Assembly: GCA_036785705.1 (NCBI GenBank)
Contig: JAWUZG010000299.1
Coordinates: 1 to 64,000, forward strand
Source: Acanthornis magna
Taxonomy: Eukaryota > Chordata > Aves > Passeriformes > Acanthizidae
Length of the DNA stretch: 64,000 nucleotides
Direction of reading: 5' to 3'
The notes under the pieces were generated by a model. The model had not been told where the DNA came from. It did no database searches and saw nothing but the letters and a program-made list of their open reading frames with translations. Made by a program: the position numbers and the translations under genes. Positions within the stretch are counted from its first letter, which is position 1, and each line of letters begins with the position of its first letter. Shown here in pieces: positions 34,631-47,712 of this stretch.

Positions 34631-37555
34631 TAGACATTCACATTTACAGCTCAGGAAGCTTTCTAAAATGTTATTATTTATGGCTCTTAGTAAAAGAATT
34701 TCATAGTTTTGTTACTGTTCTAATCAGAAAACATAAATGAAAATAACAATAAGGAAAACAGAATATTGCGAGCTGACTCTTTTTTATTTTCCTTCCTTCC
34801 AGAATCTTCTATCAAAGTGCAAAAAACCGGAGAAATGATTTTCAGTTTCTTCAAGATTTCCTCACAGGAACAATTTACTTTTTTTCTTAATCCTCCCCAC
34901 TTCACAAAATACAAGAGCTTTTCTCATCATAGTGAGAGAAATCTGCAACTCTCAATTGCCTGATTAACCCCTGAGGCTGGATTTTAATACTCTGAAAATA
35001 TCATTGGTAATTATATCCTTTAAGATTACGTTTGCAGTTTCTACATTCAGAGTTTTTTAACTTAAACCTGCAGGATTAGGTCATGTGTTTTCCAAAACTA
35101 ATATAGTGTGGTTGATAGTATCCCGTAGAATATTATCAGGGAAATGGAAAATGAAAACAGGGAATATCTAGGCATGGATAAGGATGAAGTCTCTGTAACA
35201 TTTTACAAGACAAAATGTATTTTCCACTATTAACTATTATTGTACTCAGACACTGATGAAACATTAAGAAGGTTCATCTTCTAAAGACAGTGGGAGCATT
35301 CAAAGCTTATGGAATTAACAATTAACTCCATCCAAATTCAAACAATTTATATGAACAAGTCCTTGAACACTAATAAATGATATACAAATTAAAAATTACT
35401 GATGTCTTTGTTGCTGATCTTGTAGGATTAATTAACTTGGGAATTTTTATTGTTTATTTATTTGGATGTTTGTGCACAAATGTAGAAATAATAAAAAATT
35501 AATCCATGATGGCAAGAAATATTTTTTTAGCCTGAATTCTCGAGAAACAGGTAGGTGTTTGATAAATAATTGGGGACTTAATGGAAAGTTGTTTAAAGTA
35601 ACTGTAAAAAATTATAAGTAACCTCACTACGCTATTTTTATACATCATTGTAGAAAACTTCTGTTATTCTATGGTGTACATCTGCAATACAGAATATTAA
35701 ACTTTGATTATTTTCACTACTTGTCCAATCTATAGATAATTATATGGTTAGTACAATGATTTTCACAGCAACTTTTATCCCCAAAATTAAATGCAAGCAT
35801 GGGCTCTATTACTTAGTCATTTTAACAACTGATTTGAATTTAATTTAATCTTAAACTGCACAATGTGCTATATTCATTGCACTTTTTAATTTCTTGTGTT
35901 TTCTGCAATTTAGATTTTAATATTACAGCCTGTACTCTGTAATGAGTTTTTATGCTTTTTTTCAGCAAGGATGTTATGATAAGTAATGAAAATCTACCAG
36001 ATGGCTTTTTATCTTGAGACCTCAATCCAGCAATGCCTGACATGTAATTAATTTCATGTATGTATAACCACAGCACTCTAAGAAGGAGCTCAAGATTTCC
36101 TTGGAGTGTCTTCAGGCATCCCAGTTTCCTGTTATTCCTCACTTCCAAAGCTTTTCCATTGGATCTGCCTCCCCATGGCAGCAACGGATGAGTGGGAATG
36201 GCAATAGGCTCAGGACTTGGGTCATGTGGGTTGGGAAAAAGCATCCAGCACTTCAAATATTTCCTCTGATGTTTATCAAAATTGTACTTATGGACTAAAG
36301 AGAACAGAAAGAGCACAACTCCACAAATCCCATAAATCTGCAGGTTACTGCAGGTGTTCTGTGGCTGTTACATGGTGCACACTACAATCTCTCCTTAATT
36401 TTGGTGAAAACCTTGTAGAAAACATCTTGGAAGTTATCAGCTTGAGTCAAACCAAATTTTATGTGTTGTATATTTTCCCTGGAATCAGGGATGTAAAATG
36501 GATAAATAAAAAAGTTACTGAAAATACACACAGTACACTTCCCTTGTGCTGGGAGCAATCCAGAAAATGCTGGAAAACTTCCCAAAGTATAAGAAACTGA
36601 GTAGGAATACTTGACACTTTACTTTTTTTATAAATAGTGTCTGTTTTTCACTTTCACACAGAAACAACAGTGCTTTGCCGACAACATCCTTAAATGCCTA
36701 ATTTCTGGATGATTTATTTGCGATTGGTAATGAAAAAATAAATATACAAAGGATCCAAAAAAATTATTTGGCTTATTTTTCAGCCAAAGGAAACAAAAAG
36801 GTTTGAAATATAAATTATAACCTGGATCATTTACAGAAAGAGGGTGTCATCTTTCTTGGAATTGTGGATTAGAATGCAGATTTTTTTGGCAACAGTTGCT
36901 CAGTGACAAGATGGACCATTGCAACTCATAGGAGATGAAAGCTTGGAAATCATGAATTTTGCTTTCCTAACTTTTGCAGTTTGATTTATGATGGTTCATT
37001 TTGTTTAAAAGGACAACCCCATAATAAACTTCTGTGCAAAAATATCAAGGGGTACTTTAAAATACACATTTTGTGATTCTACAGAAGAGTAATAGGAACT
37101 CAGAATTCCATTTGATCCCACACAACCAGTTGTATTTTTCATGTGGTTATGAAGAGAGTGAGTAGCTAAATATCATCCTTTCTTCTTCCTGTAAGATGGG
37201 AAAGGATCCAGAGCAGGTAGAGGGCTGGATCTCCCACTCTGTATATATTGCATGCAATACCAGATATAGCAAAATATCAAACATATCTTTTTTTTTTCCC
37301 TACTAGCCCTAGATTCTGGTAGACAGGTTGTTACCATGTGACACCACACAAAGCAACTGCTTCTTAATATCAAAGTGCTGACAGCTCATTCTGTTGCTCA
37401 GCTTCATCATTTGGGACGTTTTTCTCCTCAAATTGCCGTTGAGGATGGTGGCAGTTTTTTACATATTTGTTTGTTTGTTTGTTTGTTTGTTTTTGGGTTT
37501 TTTTTTATGCTGCCATGTGATCACTGCTGCAAATTTTCTGTCTTAGCCCCTCAGG
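34631..37555. other. AT-rich unique DNA, 2.9 kb
   Basis: No gene, RNA or transposon is recognised. The block 34980-36080 is strongly AT-rich. A GTTT simple repeat closes it at 37465-37508. Open frames up to 158 codons at 35840-36316 show no domain. Confidence 0.45.
37465..37508. repeat. (GTTT)n simple repeat
   Basis: Six GTTT units run into a T-rich stretch. It lies about 50 bp upstream of the CR1 at 37556. Confidence 0.88.
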
Positions 37556-37741
37556 GGCACAGGTGCCCAGAGAAGCTGTGGCTGCCCCTGGATCCCTGGA
37601 AGTATCCAAGGCCAGGTTGGACATTGGGGCTTGGAGCAGCCTGGGACAGTGGGAGGTGTCCCTGCCCATGGAAGGGGTGGAACAAAGTGATCTTTAAGGT
37701 CTCTTCCAACCCAAACCATCCTGTGACTCTCTGATTGTATG
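37556..37741 (+). mobile_element. CR1 LINE 3'-end fragment, passerine type
   Basis: It reads GGCACAGGTGCCCAGAGAAG, then 'TTGGAGCAGCCTGGGACAGT' and 'TCTTCCAACCCAAACCATCC', with tail units TGTGACTC and TCTGATTG. Confidence 0.94.
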
Positions 37742-37785
37742 AAACCTCAGAGCTTTCACTCCCAAGTTCCCTGACCTTTTGTCAT

Positions 37786-38095
37786 TGTAGAGACGGACAT
37801 GACATGTAAAGACTCATCACAGCAGCCTTGGGTCAAAGAAAGGAATTTCCCTTTATTTTACAAGGCTTTGGTCTTTTATCCTATTTCTAACTTTTGTGTC
37901 ACACATCCATTGGCTCCCAATTCACCACCCCACAATGTCATTTGCTACCTAGAGTTAGAACAACATCTTGCAATAACAACAGCTGCGAGTGTCTTGTTAT
38001 CTTTGTTTATGGATTCCTACTTGTTTTGAGCTCAAATCGATGCCTGTGAACTGAGGCAAACCAACAGTTCCCACTGCAAGTTAGTTCTTACTACA
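37786..38095 (-). mobile_element. Probable solo LTR, minus strand
   Basis: Read on the minus strand it starts TGTAGTAAGAACTAAC and ends GTCCGTCTCTACA, with short TGTAG/CTACA inverted ends. A TATA-like GGATAAAAGACC is followed about 20 bp later by AAAATAAAGG, a plausible polyadenylation signal, which fits U3-R order. The right end holds three imperfect ~19-bp repeats (AGTGGGAACTG type) that continue to about 38115, so the true 5' edge may lie further right. No clear target-site duplication is seen, hence moderate confidence. Confidence 0.5.
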
Positions 38096-38224
38096 AGCCA
38101 GCAGTTCCCACTACTTCTCTCTTCCAGAAAGGAGACATTAATTTTTCCCTTTGCCTCTTTTCAAGAAGCACAGAGGAACACTCCCACACTGATACTTCAG
38201 GAGCAGGAAGCACAGTGCAGGGCC

Positions 38225-38353
38225 ATGGACTCCCAGAATAGTTTGGGATTGAAGGGACTCTAAAGCTCATCCACAGTGCCACACCTTTCACTGTCCCAGG
38301 CTGCTCCAAGCCGCAGTGTCCAACCTGGCCTTGGACACTCGCAGGGATCCAGG
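38225..38353 (-). mobile_element. CR1 LINE 3'-end fragment, internally deleted
   Basis: The plus strand reads ATGGACTCCCAGAATAGTTT, then 'GGGATTGAAGGGACTC', 'CACACCTTTCACTGTCCC' and 'AGGCTGCTCCAAGCCGC'. Compared with its relatives it lacks the GCCATGGGCAGGGA segment between CAGTGCCA and CACC, a small internal deletion. Confidence 0.9.
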
Positions 38354-39884
38354 TGGGGAGGCTGAGTGCAGTGAGCTGTGGGGAGGTCAGGGCTGAGCTT
38401 ACAGGACTGGAATCCCTTTGGAGCTCTGCTTCCTTCTGAGCTGAGCTGCAGTCCTGGGGAACGGAGCAAGGACATGGAATCTAAAGGGTCACTTTCCTGC
38501 AGGAGCAACACAATCGCAGGGTCACCTCCACAGCTCTCCCTTCTGCTGAAATTTCCTGTACACAACTACAGAGGTGGTGAGGAAAGACGGGTATGAGAAA
38601 CTCAGGAAACTGAGATTTCAGCAAATCCCCTGCAGCCATGGGATATGCCGAGAGGATGACAGCAATTCTGGGCCTGCAAATGACACCAGGGCTCAGTTTT
38701 GTACCTGTCCTACTTTGCTTGAGCCTTTTATTCTCTACTGGCTTACTGCTGATATTGAATTGTATGAGGCATCTGACAGGGATCAAGAATATCTGATGGA
38801 AAACAGGGACAGTTTCATGTTAACAAGTGCACTTTGAATTTCTGCAACTTATGTTCTCTTTCAATGCATAAGTAGATGTGGGGGTTTTTTCCTTTTCATT
38901 CTAAGAGATAAAATGTAACCCTTTACATATATAAATATTTTACATAATTTGCATGCACCATTAAAATTTAAAATGAGCATTTCACATATTATTTTCCAAA
39001 TTCAATTACTGATCAATTTGACATCTTTCTTTTCTTTAATGGGATTACCCCTAACATCTCCCTGTGATGAAGACACATTCACCTACACTAACTTCAATAA
39101 ATTCCCTCCCATTTATTCTTTTGCCTTTCCTTCCCTCTTCACTGAAATTTTCCTGCTTAAAAAATTATCTTAAAAATTACTTAAGTGCATTAATTGTTGT
39201 TCTTGCAAGCAATTAACTAATACAAAATGTGGTTTTCCCTGTGACTGTAGCTTCAAGTTTTGTCCAGGACATCAGTTTGTGAGCAGTCAGGTTCACTGGG
39301 AGCCATCCTAACTCTGCAATCATTTATTGCTTGAACAAACATATTTTCAGTTTTTATGTAAGAAAGCAGCTATGTCTCCAGGAGAGCTTCCCTTTCCCTA
39401 CATTTTTCCTCCAGGAAGGTGAGCAGCTGAACTGAAGCCTGAGCATGGCAGTCATAATTTACATGTATTTAGAAATCTGCCCATTGTAGTCATTTTGTCA
39501 GCAACCACAATTTGTTCTTATTTATAGCCACCCTAAATAAGAGTTATTTAAATATTAATGAATTAACTTGCTGGCTCAACATGTATTTCTAGGATGAAAA
39601 ATTACAACAGAAGAAATCAAAGTATTTTGTATCAAGGGACTGCTTGTGCGTATTTTCCTTCCTGGTAAACAAATCCCAAACAAATCCCAAACATGGACAC
39701 CTGAGTCTGCAAGTGGCAAAATTTTGGAATAAGGCGTTTATACAGTGTGAAAATAGTCACATAACTGAGTTTGTGTGACAGATTAGAGATAAATCCCCTT
39801 CTAATTAACCTTGAAAGGGCTCAGGCTGTGATGAACTCTAAAAGCATTACAACAAATAACCAAATTGGATTGGGGTTTGGTTTT
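38354..39884. other. Unique non-coding DNA, 1.5 kb
   Basis: The left half (38354-38840) is GC-balanced with short open frames; the right half is AT-rich. No gene or transposon is recognised. Confidence 0.45.
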
Positions 39885-40053
39885 TGTTTATTTTGGTTTA
39901 TTTTTGTTTGTTTTTGTTTTTGTTTTTGTTTTTGTTTTTGTTTTTGTTTTTGTTTTTGTTTTTGTTTTTGTTTTTGTTTTTGTTTTTGTTTTTGTTTTGT
40001 TGGTTTGGGGTTTCCTTGTTATTTATTTATTCATTTATTCATTCATTTATTTT
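39885..40053. repeat. (TTTTTG)n array followed by ATTT/ATTC repeat
   Basis: From about 39911 to 39992 there are some 14 uninterrupted TTTTTG hexamers, preceded by imperfect T/G-rich sequence. After a short spacer, 40021-40053 is a mixed ATTT and ATTC tetranucleotide run. Stop-free frames with poly-FCFCF and similar products cross it and are not genes. Confidence 0.95.
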
Positions 40054-41102
40054 CCCATTCAGCAACCATGGAATTTCTCAAAATTGCAGAAGAATGCTGG
40101 GACAATTGGGTTTTATAATGAAGATTTATCTCAAGAAGTACAGGATTACTTACTCAGAGGTATGAGAATTCTTGACATTAGATTTCTTGAGGGTTTTATG
40201 TTACGAATAAAAGGGTGATTATTATGATTGGTTAACCTACGTACAATTATTTTTTGAAATTTTTTCTGTTTATTAGCATAATAAAACTGGGCAGAAAAGA
40301 ACGAGTCCCTTTCATGTTTTATAGTGTGCTAACACTTTTATACCTTATCATTTCTGTAAACTCTGCCCAGCATTACATAATTGTAATATTTATAACCTTG
40401 TCCTGCATTTCTTCTTTCTTACAGAGAAGAAATAAAATTAGGTTCCTCTTTTCTTTTTTAACAGGCGATTATCAGTACAGGAGAACAAAATAATAATTTT
40501 TGATGATTAAGATCTGGAGTCCTTCACATTTTAAGAATATTTTCAGAAGTTACTTCTTTTCCAGGTAACATTTTTCTCTTAGCCTTTGGAGCTATTTTAT
40601 TTCAGACAGTTCACTCTCATTGAAAATCAGAAAACACAAATTTTAGCACATTAAACCCACCTAAATATCTATAAACAAATCCAGGATGCAGTTTGCAATA
40701 CACCTGGTGGACCAATACTCAATCTTCTCATTCATGTTCCCTCACAGAAAGATTTTGTTGTCTTCTTTTAATCTTCATCTGTCGCATGTGATGAAAAAAA
40801 GATAAAGCACTTAAAATCTTATTTGATTTTCCCCACATTTCTCTAAGTTTGCAGACTTTCAGTAGATTCTCAAATATCTCAACTATAAGAAGACATAAAC
40901 AAGCCTGACACATAAGGAAAAGTCAATAGCAACAAGGCTTTAAGCTCCCATAATTAGCCTGCCCCATGGAAATTAATCTGGCAGAGATAATAATTAAAGA
41001 AGGCAATATCTGCTCCCTTTGTTCAATTACTTCAGGCAAACAGGGAGGGTTTTTACTGGGGAGAAATAATTTTAAACTGTTCCATTTGGACTAATCTCTC
41101 CT
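40054..41102. other. Unique DNA, enhancer-like right end
   Basis: No gene is recognised. The segment 40930-41040 is repeat-free with CCATAATTAGC, AATTAATCTGG, AGATAATAATTA and a SOX-like CTTTGTTC. This is a motif mixture typical of developmental enhancers, but unproven. Confidence 0.4.
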
Positions 41103-41374
41103 CAGGAACAGGAACAGGAGGAGAGGGCACGGCCTCAGGCTGGGCCAGGGGAGGCTCAGGGTGGACAGCAGCAGGAATTTCTCCATGGAAAGGGTGCTCA
41201 GGCCTTGGCAGGGCTGCCCAGGGAGGTTTGGAGTGCCCATCCTGGAGGTGTCCAAGGAAGGGCTGGAGGTGGCACTGAGTGCCCTGGGCTGGGGACAGGG
41301 TGGGCATGAGCACAGCTTGGACTCTGTGGGCTGGGAGGGCTTTCCCAACCTTTGGTTCTGGAATTCTGACCTGC
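41103..41374 (+). mobile_element. CR1 LINE 3'-end fragment, about 270 bp
   Basis: It runs through 'GGCTGGGCCAGGGGAGGCTC', 'GGGCTGCCCAGGGAGGTTTG', 'GGAGGTGGCACTGAGTGCCC' and 'TTTCCCAACCTTTGGTTCTG'. It is the same subfamily as 2173-2576 in the opposite orientation. Confidence 0.94.
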
Positions 41375-44300
41375 GTGAGTGCTGCCTGTCCATGTGTCAG
41401 AAGCTGTCACACTGAACAAAATGCTTTTTTCCCCACTGATTGTTATTGGCTTCCGCCAGAACAGCCACCCCTGGTGTCACCACAAAGCCTCCCCAGCACC
41501 TTCGGGAGTCAAGGGACACCAGCGCGTCTCCGTGGCAGGAGAATCCAGGGAGGGAACTGATTTCCAGCAGGGAATGTAGAGCCTGGACACGGAGGAGACA
41601 GGGCCTGGGGAGCACTCATGGCTCTGGTTGGCCAAATGGAGCGTTGGCAAAGAGCTGGATAACAATATGGGGGTAGCTTCATGGAAACTCTCCAAGCTCG
41701 TGGGGAGTGGAGAAAGTCATAGAGCTCTGACTTTTAAAGTTACTTTGGGGCTGCTCAGAAAAAAGATTGCTCACTCAGGGCACGTTTGAAAACACCCTCC
41801 GTTCTTCTCATGTCTTCCTGAATTCATTGTGTAATGTTTGATTTTCCTGGGGCCAGCTCTGGCAGCTCATGTGGAACTGCGATGTCCCCCAGGCACAATT
41901 CCACTGATTCTGCAGGGGAAGGTGGCAGATCTCACCTCTGGGAAGAGCTTTATCCAGCACTGAGGAGAGATGAGAGTAAAAAATCTGAGGGCCAGAACAC
42001 AGCCCAGGCTTAATCCTTTTCCAGAAGGAATAGGATTCCTTCAGGTTTCATGGGTTAATGAATGAAACCTTTTAGCTTTTCTTGAGATAGGAGTCACAGC
42101 TACACAGAACTTTGCTGGGCACAACATGGAATTGTGTGGATCCACATTTCAATAGTAGGAACAGTGCCAGGGAACAGACAGAATTCCTTTTCAATCTGAA
42201 AATTAAATGGAAATACGTTGAAGGTCTTTCCTGTGAGGGTTTCACTAAATCTAACCTCCGGCTGAATCGTAAACAGGGAAGAGCAAAACCATGAAGTTCT
42301 TCTCTCCAAAGATAATGTGTCAGTTAAATCTCCAATTTAGAATTATATTAATGGATTTGAAAATGGAGAAACTTTGTATAAGCTCTTGCAGTTTTACAGA
42401 CCCCACACTGTGCTTTTAAGAAGCATCAATAGTCAGAAATCCTTATATTCCTCATCAGTTTGGCATAAAATACAGAAATGTTGTATAAAATACAAATCCA
42501 AAGCAGTTTTATATTGCAATGTGATACATAAACAAAATTTCCTGAGGTACTAATTTTTACTGTCTAAAATTTGACATTAGATGTAAATATATTAACTGTT
42601 CACTGTGAATGATACTCCAAGTCAAATGAAATAGCCAAGAGAATTTAAAAACTCCAGCTTCAGCTTCCAAAAAAATTCTTCTTATATTATAATGTCCTAA
42701 ACTAAATAAAGTTCATCTTCTTTTTTCCTTGCATTGTCCTACGTGGGGTTTGTTTTACGTTCCATGATTTTTCTGGTAGGCCTTATCTGTTTGTCAAAAA
42801 TAAATGTATGAAATAAAAAATCAATCCAATATTGTGTAGAACAATAAATACTCGGTTTGTATATAGCATTTTTGGAGACATTTAACATTTGTATTTTTAA
42901 AGACTTTGCTAGACATGAGTCTTCAAAGGAGGATTCATTTAAAAACTTCTGTGTTGTTTACTTAAAATGTGCCAAAATGGAAATGTGATAAAAAATAGTT
43001 CATTTCAAAAAAGGAAAATTAAAACCCATCAGTACAAAAGAGAAACTCAACCATGTGATAGGAAATTCTTAACTTGAACACTTTAGAAAAGGTATCTCTG
43101 AAGAGATAAGAAGGTTCAAGAAGATGGAATTATAATTTTTTTTTTAAGTGAGGCCACTTCTAATTCAGAGAACAAGGAAGAGCAAGAAAATAATTGAACT
43201 CTATCAATAAAATTTTATCAAAACCAGGCAGGTCTGGAGTTTCACAGAGAATAAACAGAAAGACAAGAATTTTATGGTCCTGTGATTATTTTCTTGTAAC
43301 AACAGCCAAAGCTTTTCATAGTTTTCTGACTCGTCACAGAAAAAGTGGGATTTCAATGAGTCTGTGGAGCTGCAATGGTTGGCTGATTTTAATGAATAAA
43401 ACAAAAAGCTCTGGATGAAGGAGGCTGGAGTGAAACAGCCTCCCTGGGCTCCCAGGGTTTCTCTGCAAGCATGGTGTCTCATTAAAGGGTTTGGAATCCC
43501 TTACAGCATCGAAGAGGTGGGGAAAAAATAAGGCCATGAGGAACAAAATCAAACAGAAGGTCGGGTTCTGCAGGGCGAGGTGGTGGCTGCTGGTGCCTAT
43601 GATGTTCAGAACATCCATAGAGACTGGAAAGGAGGATGAGAGGTGTGGGGACAGGCTGAGGGTCACAGCTCCCCTCGCCAGGTTTGACCCCACAGACACA
43701 TGGCCCCCCCGGGGGACACTGTGACATGTGAGTGGCCTCTCAGTGGTGCTGATGAAGTTTGGGGGTTGTCTTCAAGCTTTTTCTGCCGGGTTTATACCTC
43801 TGTTCCTGTTTCCCAAGGGACAATGATCAGATAAACTCACTGGAAGAAGCACTGTCCCACCATCCCCAGCTCCTGTTGCTGCCCAAGGTTGTTCTGCCTC
43901 GCTGTCGTTTGTGCCATGTCTGTGTCCCTGGCTGCTCTTGTTGATGGCTTCTCCTTTCTTTATTTTCCCCTTTCACTCTCAAAAAGGCCTTTGGCCTGAT
44001 GCCCTTAAAGGAGCAGACACTCTTTTTCCATGGAATTTACACTTTTCCGTGCAATTTACACTCTTTTTGCTCAGGAATCCCTTGGGACTCACACTTATCC
44101 TGTAGCTCCCCCAGGCATCACTTTGGTCACACGGAGCACAAGAACCAAGAGGAGAAAAACCTTTGATTTTCATCCAGTATGGCCATTTTTATAACCAACT
44201 TATAGCAACTGATGAAATGAGGAGTTCCTAGTGAAACAGCAGGAGAACAGAACTTAATTTGGTGCTGACGTGTCCAGTTTATTTGCCTGGATCAGCCAGA

Positions 44301-47300
44301 AATGTGAAATGTTGTTTCTTGTCTCTTCTTTAAAACCTGCTCAAGAAAGCTGGTGTCCAAATCTCTCTCTGATGCCAATAGGAGGATATTTGCTTTCTAG
44401 AGAATATTTTTCTTCCATGCCCTCCTCTCAGTTTATTGCAGGATGCATTCAGATGAGTTTCAAAAAATACTTAGCTATGATTTGTTTGCGAACTGGAAGA
44501 AATAGAGTATTAAATGCTTCATGTTCAAACCCACGATCAACTAAAAAAGAGAGAAGCTCACTCAAACCCAACGGTGTTTACCAGATGATAACTCTGATTT
44601 TAATAAAATCCCTCCCCAACTCCACACTACTTCAGCCAATGAGGAATGTGCCAATTCTAGAGTAAAAAAATCGTTGATTTTCACCAAGTAGTAAATGTTG
44701 TCTCACAAAAATTCTAGAATTTAACACACCTGGATGCCATTTCTATATAATGCCATGCAATTCTAGCTCAAAAAGCTTCATCTGTGAAGGTTCTAGAAAC
44801 ACAAACCCTTGGAGGTAAATAATGGCCAGCATTGAGAATTTCACTGAAAAATAAGCACCCCTTCCCAAACTGAGAGGCACCAGAATTACCTACAAATAAA
44901 TTGGACCAATCCTTTGATAAATTCTTTGATGTAAACCAGAATTACATACTGGTGATGGGAGAAATAAGGGAAAACTGATGATCTGAAAAGGATTCCTGAG
45001 GCCTGTGGAGCCCTGAAGGAGAACTGGTTTCTAGGTAAGGGTCTATTTAAAGACCATTCCTTTTCCAAGTGTTTAGTCTCCCTCTCTTCGCTGTCATAGT
45101 TCCATCACCATTTCCTGGGACTCTCCATGAATTGGGGTTAGAGAGAACAAAAAATTCAGACTTCCGAAATCAGTTCATTGAGAGAAAGAAGTACATTTTT
45201 GACACATGAATGACCCAGTCCTGGTTGGAATTCTAGTTCTCCCTGGATTTTAGTTATCTTGTTGTAATATTAATTTTTTTTTCTGGTACTGAGCTGACTT
45301 AGGTTCAGTATTGGATAAAACAACATAAAAAAGAGGCTCTAGAAACATGAATGGAAAAAATAATTTAGTTTATTTATCAAAAGATAGAATTAGTCAGGAA
45401 ACAAATTCAACAAGACAAAACAAAAATAACATGGCAAAACCTAGGACTGGCTGAAGCTAAAATTGAAAGAGATTTTTACTCCTTTATCTATAGCATTTTC
45501 TTTAGAGAATAATCTGTGCCAAAACTGGCAGTTGACCAGCACTTTCTTTTATGTCAGAAGGCAAGGAACAGCCTCCTGTACAAACAAGGATATTCAGAGT
45601 TAGCTAAAATAGAGGCTGTTTTTGCATGCTTCTGTATTCAGCAGTGAATCCTTTGTCTCTCTACCTTTATTCCTTCACATAAGAACAGCATTTTGCTAAG
45701 ATTATTTTGATAGATTATACAAAATCTTGTTGCATTTGCAGACTGAAAAACAAATTGAAGAAATGTGCTTTTTTAAGGAAAGTATCTATTATATTTAGCT
45801 CCAATCTCCATGAGAATTATTACCAGGAAACAGAGAACATCAATGCTTCTATTTATTCTTATCCCTCTCACTCCATCTCTTTTACTAAATAAAGAAATAA
45901 AAAATGCTGCTAAGTTTCGGTCTTGCAATTGGCTACTGGAGGTTTCAAAGAGAGAGGCTCTCAAACTTTCCACCACCCATAACCTCTCTCCTTATTAAAG
46001 CCACAGAATTGAGGGACACCTAGAAATTTATCTCAGTGAACAAAATGATATTCTCTTGATATTAAAAGAGATTGTTATATAAAAGACTATTGTTAAAGCC
46101 TAAACAATCAGCCAGGTCATTTGTTAATGAAAGTACAACCCCAGTTCCTCCTCTGTCTTTGAAAATGCCATCCATCTTCAGGCTGTATAATTTTAAAGTT
46201 GTGCTCATCTTAAAATAATTAGTTTGAATATTTCATATGAAAAGTAGGAAACATCTCCTTAATGAAGGAAAGGAATTTGCAAGAGATAACATTGCCATTA
46301 ATGAAGTCTAATTAGAGATTCATTTAAAAAATAATCTCCTGTGCTAATTTATCAGGGAAGGCTAATAGAGTTCTAACTTGAGACAAAAATAGTTCTTTGG
46401 AGTTTTATAAATGTTCTTGTCTAGGTTAACTATTTCTATTATTCACAACAAAAAACAATTAGTGTGCTAGAAATCTGGCTATTAAGAAAGAAAATTATTG
46501 GGTGTTGTACATTATTTTTTGAAAGTTATTTTTGTGAGGGGGGTTGTTGCATTTGAAATAAAATTTGAAATAAAATACTGTAACTTTTGTTCACATTTGA
46601 ACCACTCAATTATTCTCCCTTAATTTCTATCAATATAAAAGCTTCTATATTTCTTTGCAGATGGCAGGGATTGGTCCCATAATGTATAAAGCCAATTTAA
46701 CTTCATTCTCAATGTTTCATCGTCTGTGTTGGCTTGATGCCAAAACACCATTGGATTGTCAGATTTGGAGCTCTGGAATCCCCTGCTGCCCTGGGCTGGG
46801 GCTCTGCCCAGGACTCTCTTAGGCCAAGGGGCACTTGAATGGGATGGGATTGGGGACCAGGAGTACCAGAGGAACAAGGACAAGGAGGGAACGCTGGGAA
46901 CTGACCCAGTGAAAACTCCCTGACCGACCCACTTCCAGAAAGGGGCTGGATTAGCCCATCCAAGGAAAAGCATTTCCCCCAGAAGAGAGAGGAGACAAAC
47001 TCTTCACGTTAAGACCTGAAATCTGAAGTGAGGTGTGACCTCCAGGTCATGGGGCTTCTTATGGGACGTCTGAGATGCAAGGGAAGAGCAGGGAACAGGG
47101 CCTCCCAGTGGGATTGTTCCTCCTTGGAACTGCTAGGCTTGGCACCCTCTAACACCACTCAGGAGCCCTTTTTGATGTGACAAATTACTGTGATTACAAC
47201 AGAGATCTCCTCAGCCTGGCTGATGTTTTCAGAATAATTTCCATAATAATACTGTCTGGCAAACAAAAGAAGGAATACTTGAACATCCTATTGATTATTC

Positions 47301-47608
47301 CTGTGTGTTCCTGTATTATCTTCTTTAATGGGCTCAGAGATTCTTTGTGAGGTAACAGATTTGGGATATGATTAGCTGATTATAAAGAAAAGAATTGTAA
47401 ACAGCCTTCTGCAGAATAGAAAATGGATTTCATGGAGCATCAACATCTTCATCCTAGGGGGAATTTTGCTGGTGAATAACTTTTGTTGTGATATGAAGGA
47501 AATGGAGAGAACACATCCTCTAGGACCTCACTGAACTGGTGTCTGAATGCTCAAGTGAGCTACAGATCTCTGTATTTTAATGTATACCTCCATATTCCAA
47601 TTTGATGG
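41375..47608. other. Unique non-coding DNA, 6.2 kb
   Basis: This is the longest repeat-free block. GC-balanced parts lie at 41390-42060, 43420-44100 and 46730-47170; the rest is AT-rich. The segment 46100-46400 is dense in ATTA motifs. A near-perfect repeat of AATTTACACT lies at 44033-44062. No recognised gene; open frames up to about 130 codons lack domains. Confidence 0.45.
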
Positions 47609-47712
47609 TCTTGGAGCCACCTGGGACAGTGAAAGGTGTCCCTGCCCATGGCAGGGGGTGGAATGAGATTAGGTTTAAGGTCTCTTCCAACCCAAACCAT
47701 TAGGTGATTTTA
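47609..47712 (+). mobile_element. CR1 LINE 3'-end fragment, passerine type
   Basis: It reads TTGGAGCCACCTGGGACAGT, then 'AAAGGTGTCCCTGCCCATGG' and 'TCTTCCAACCCAAACCATTA'. Only about 100 bp remain. Confidence 0.92.

Noticed and set aside
39771..40218. Frames coding poly-FCFCF, FVFVF and FLFLF
   Set aside because: They arise from the TTTTTG hexamer array.
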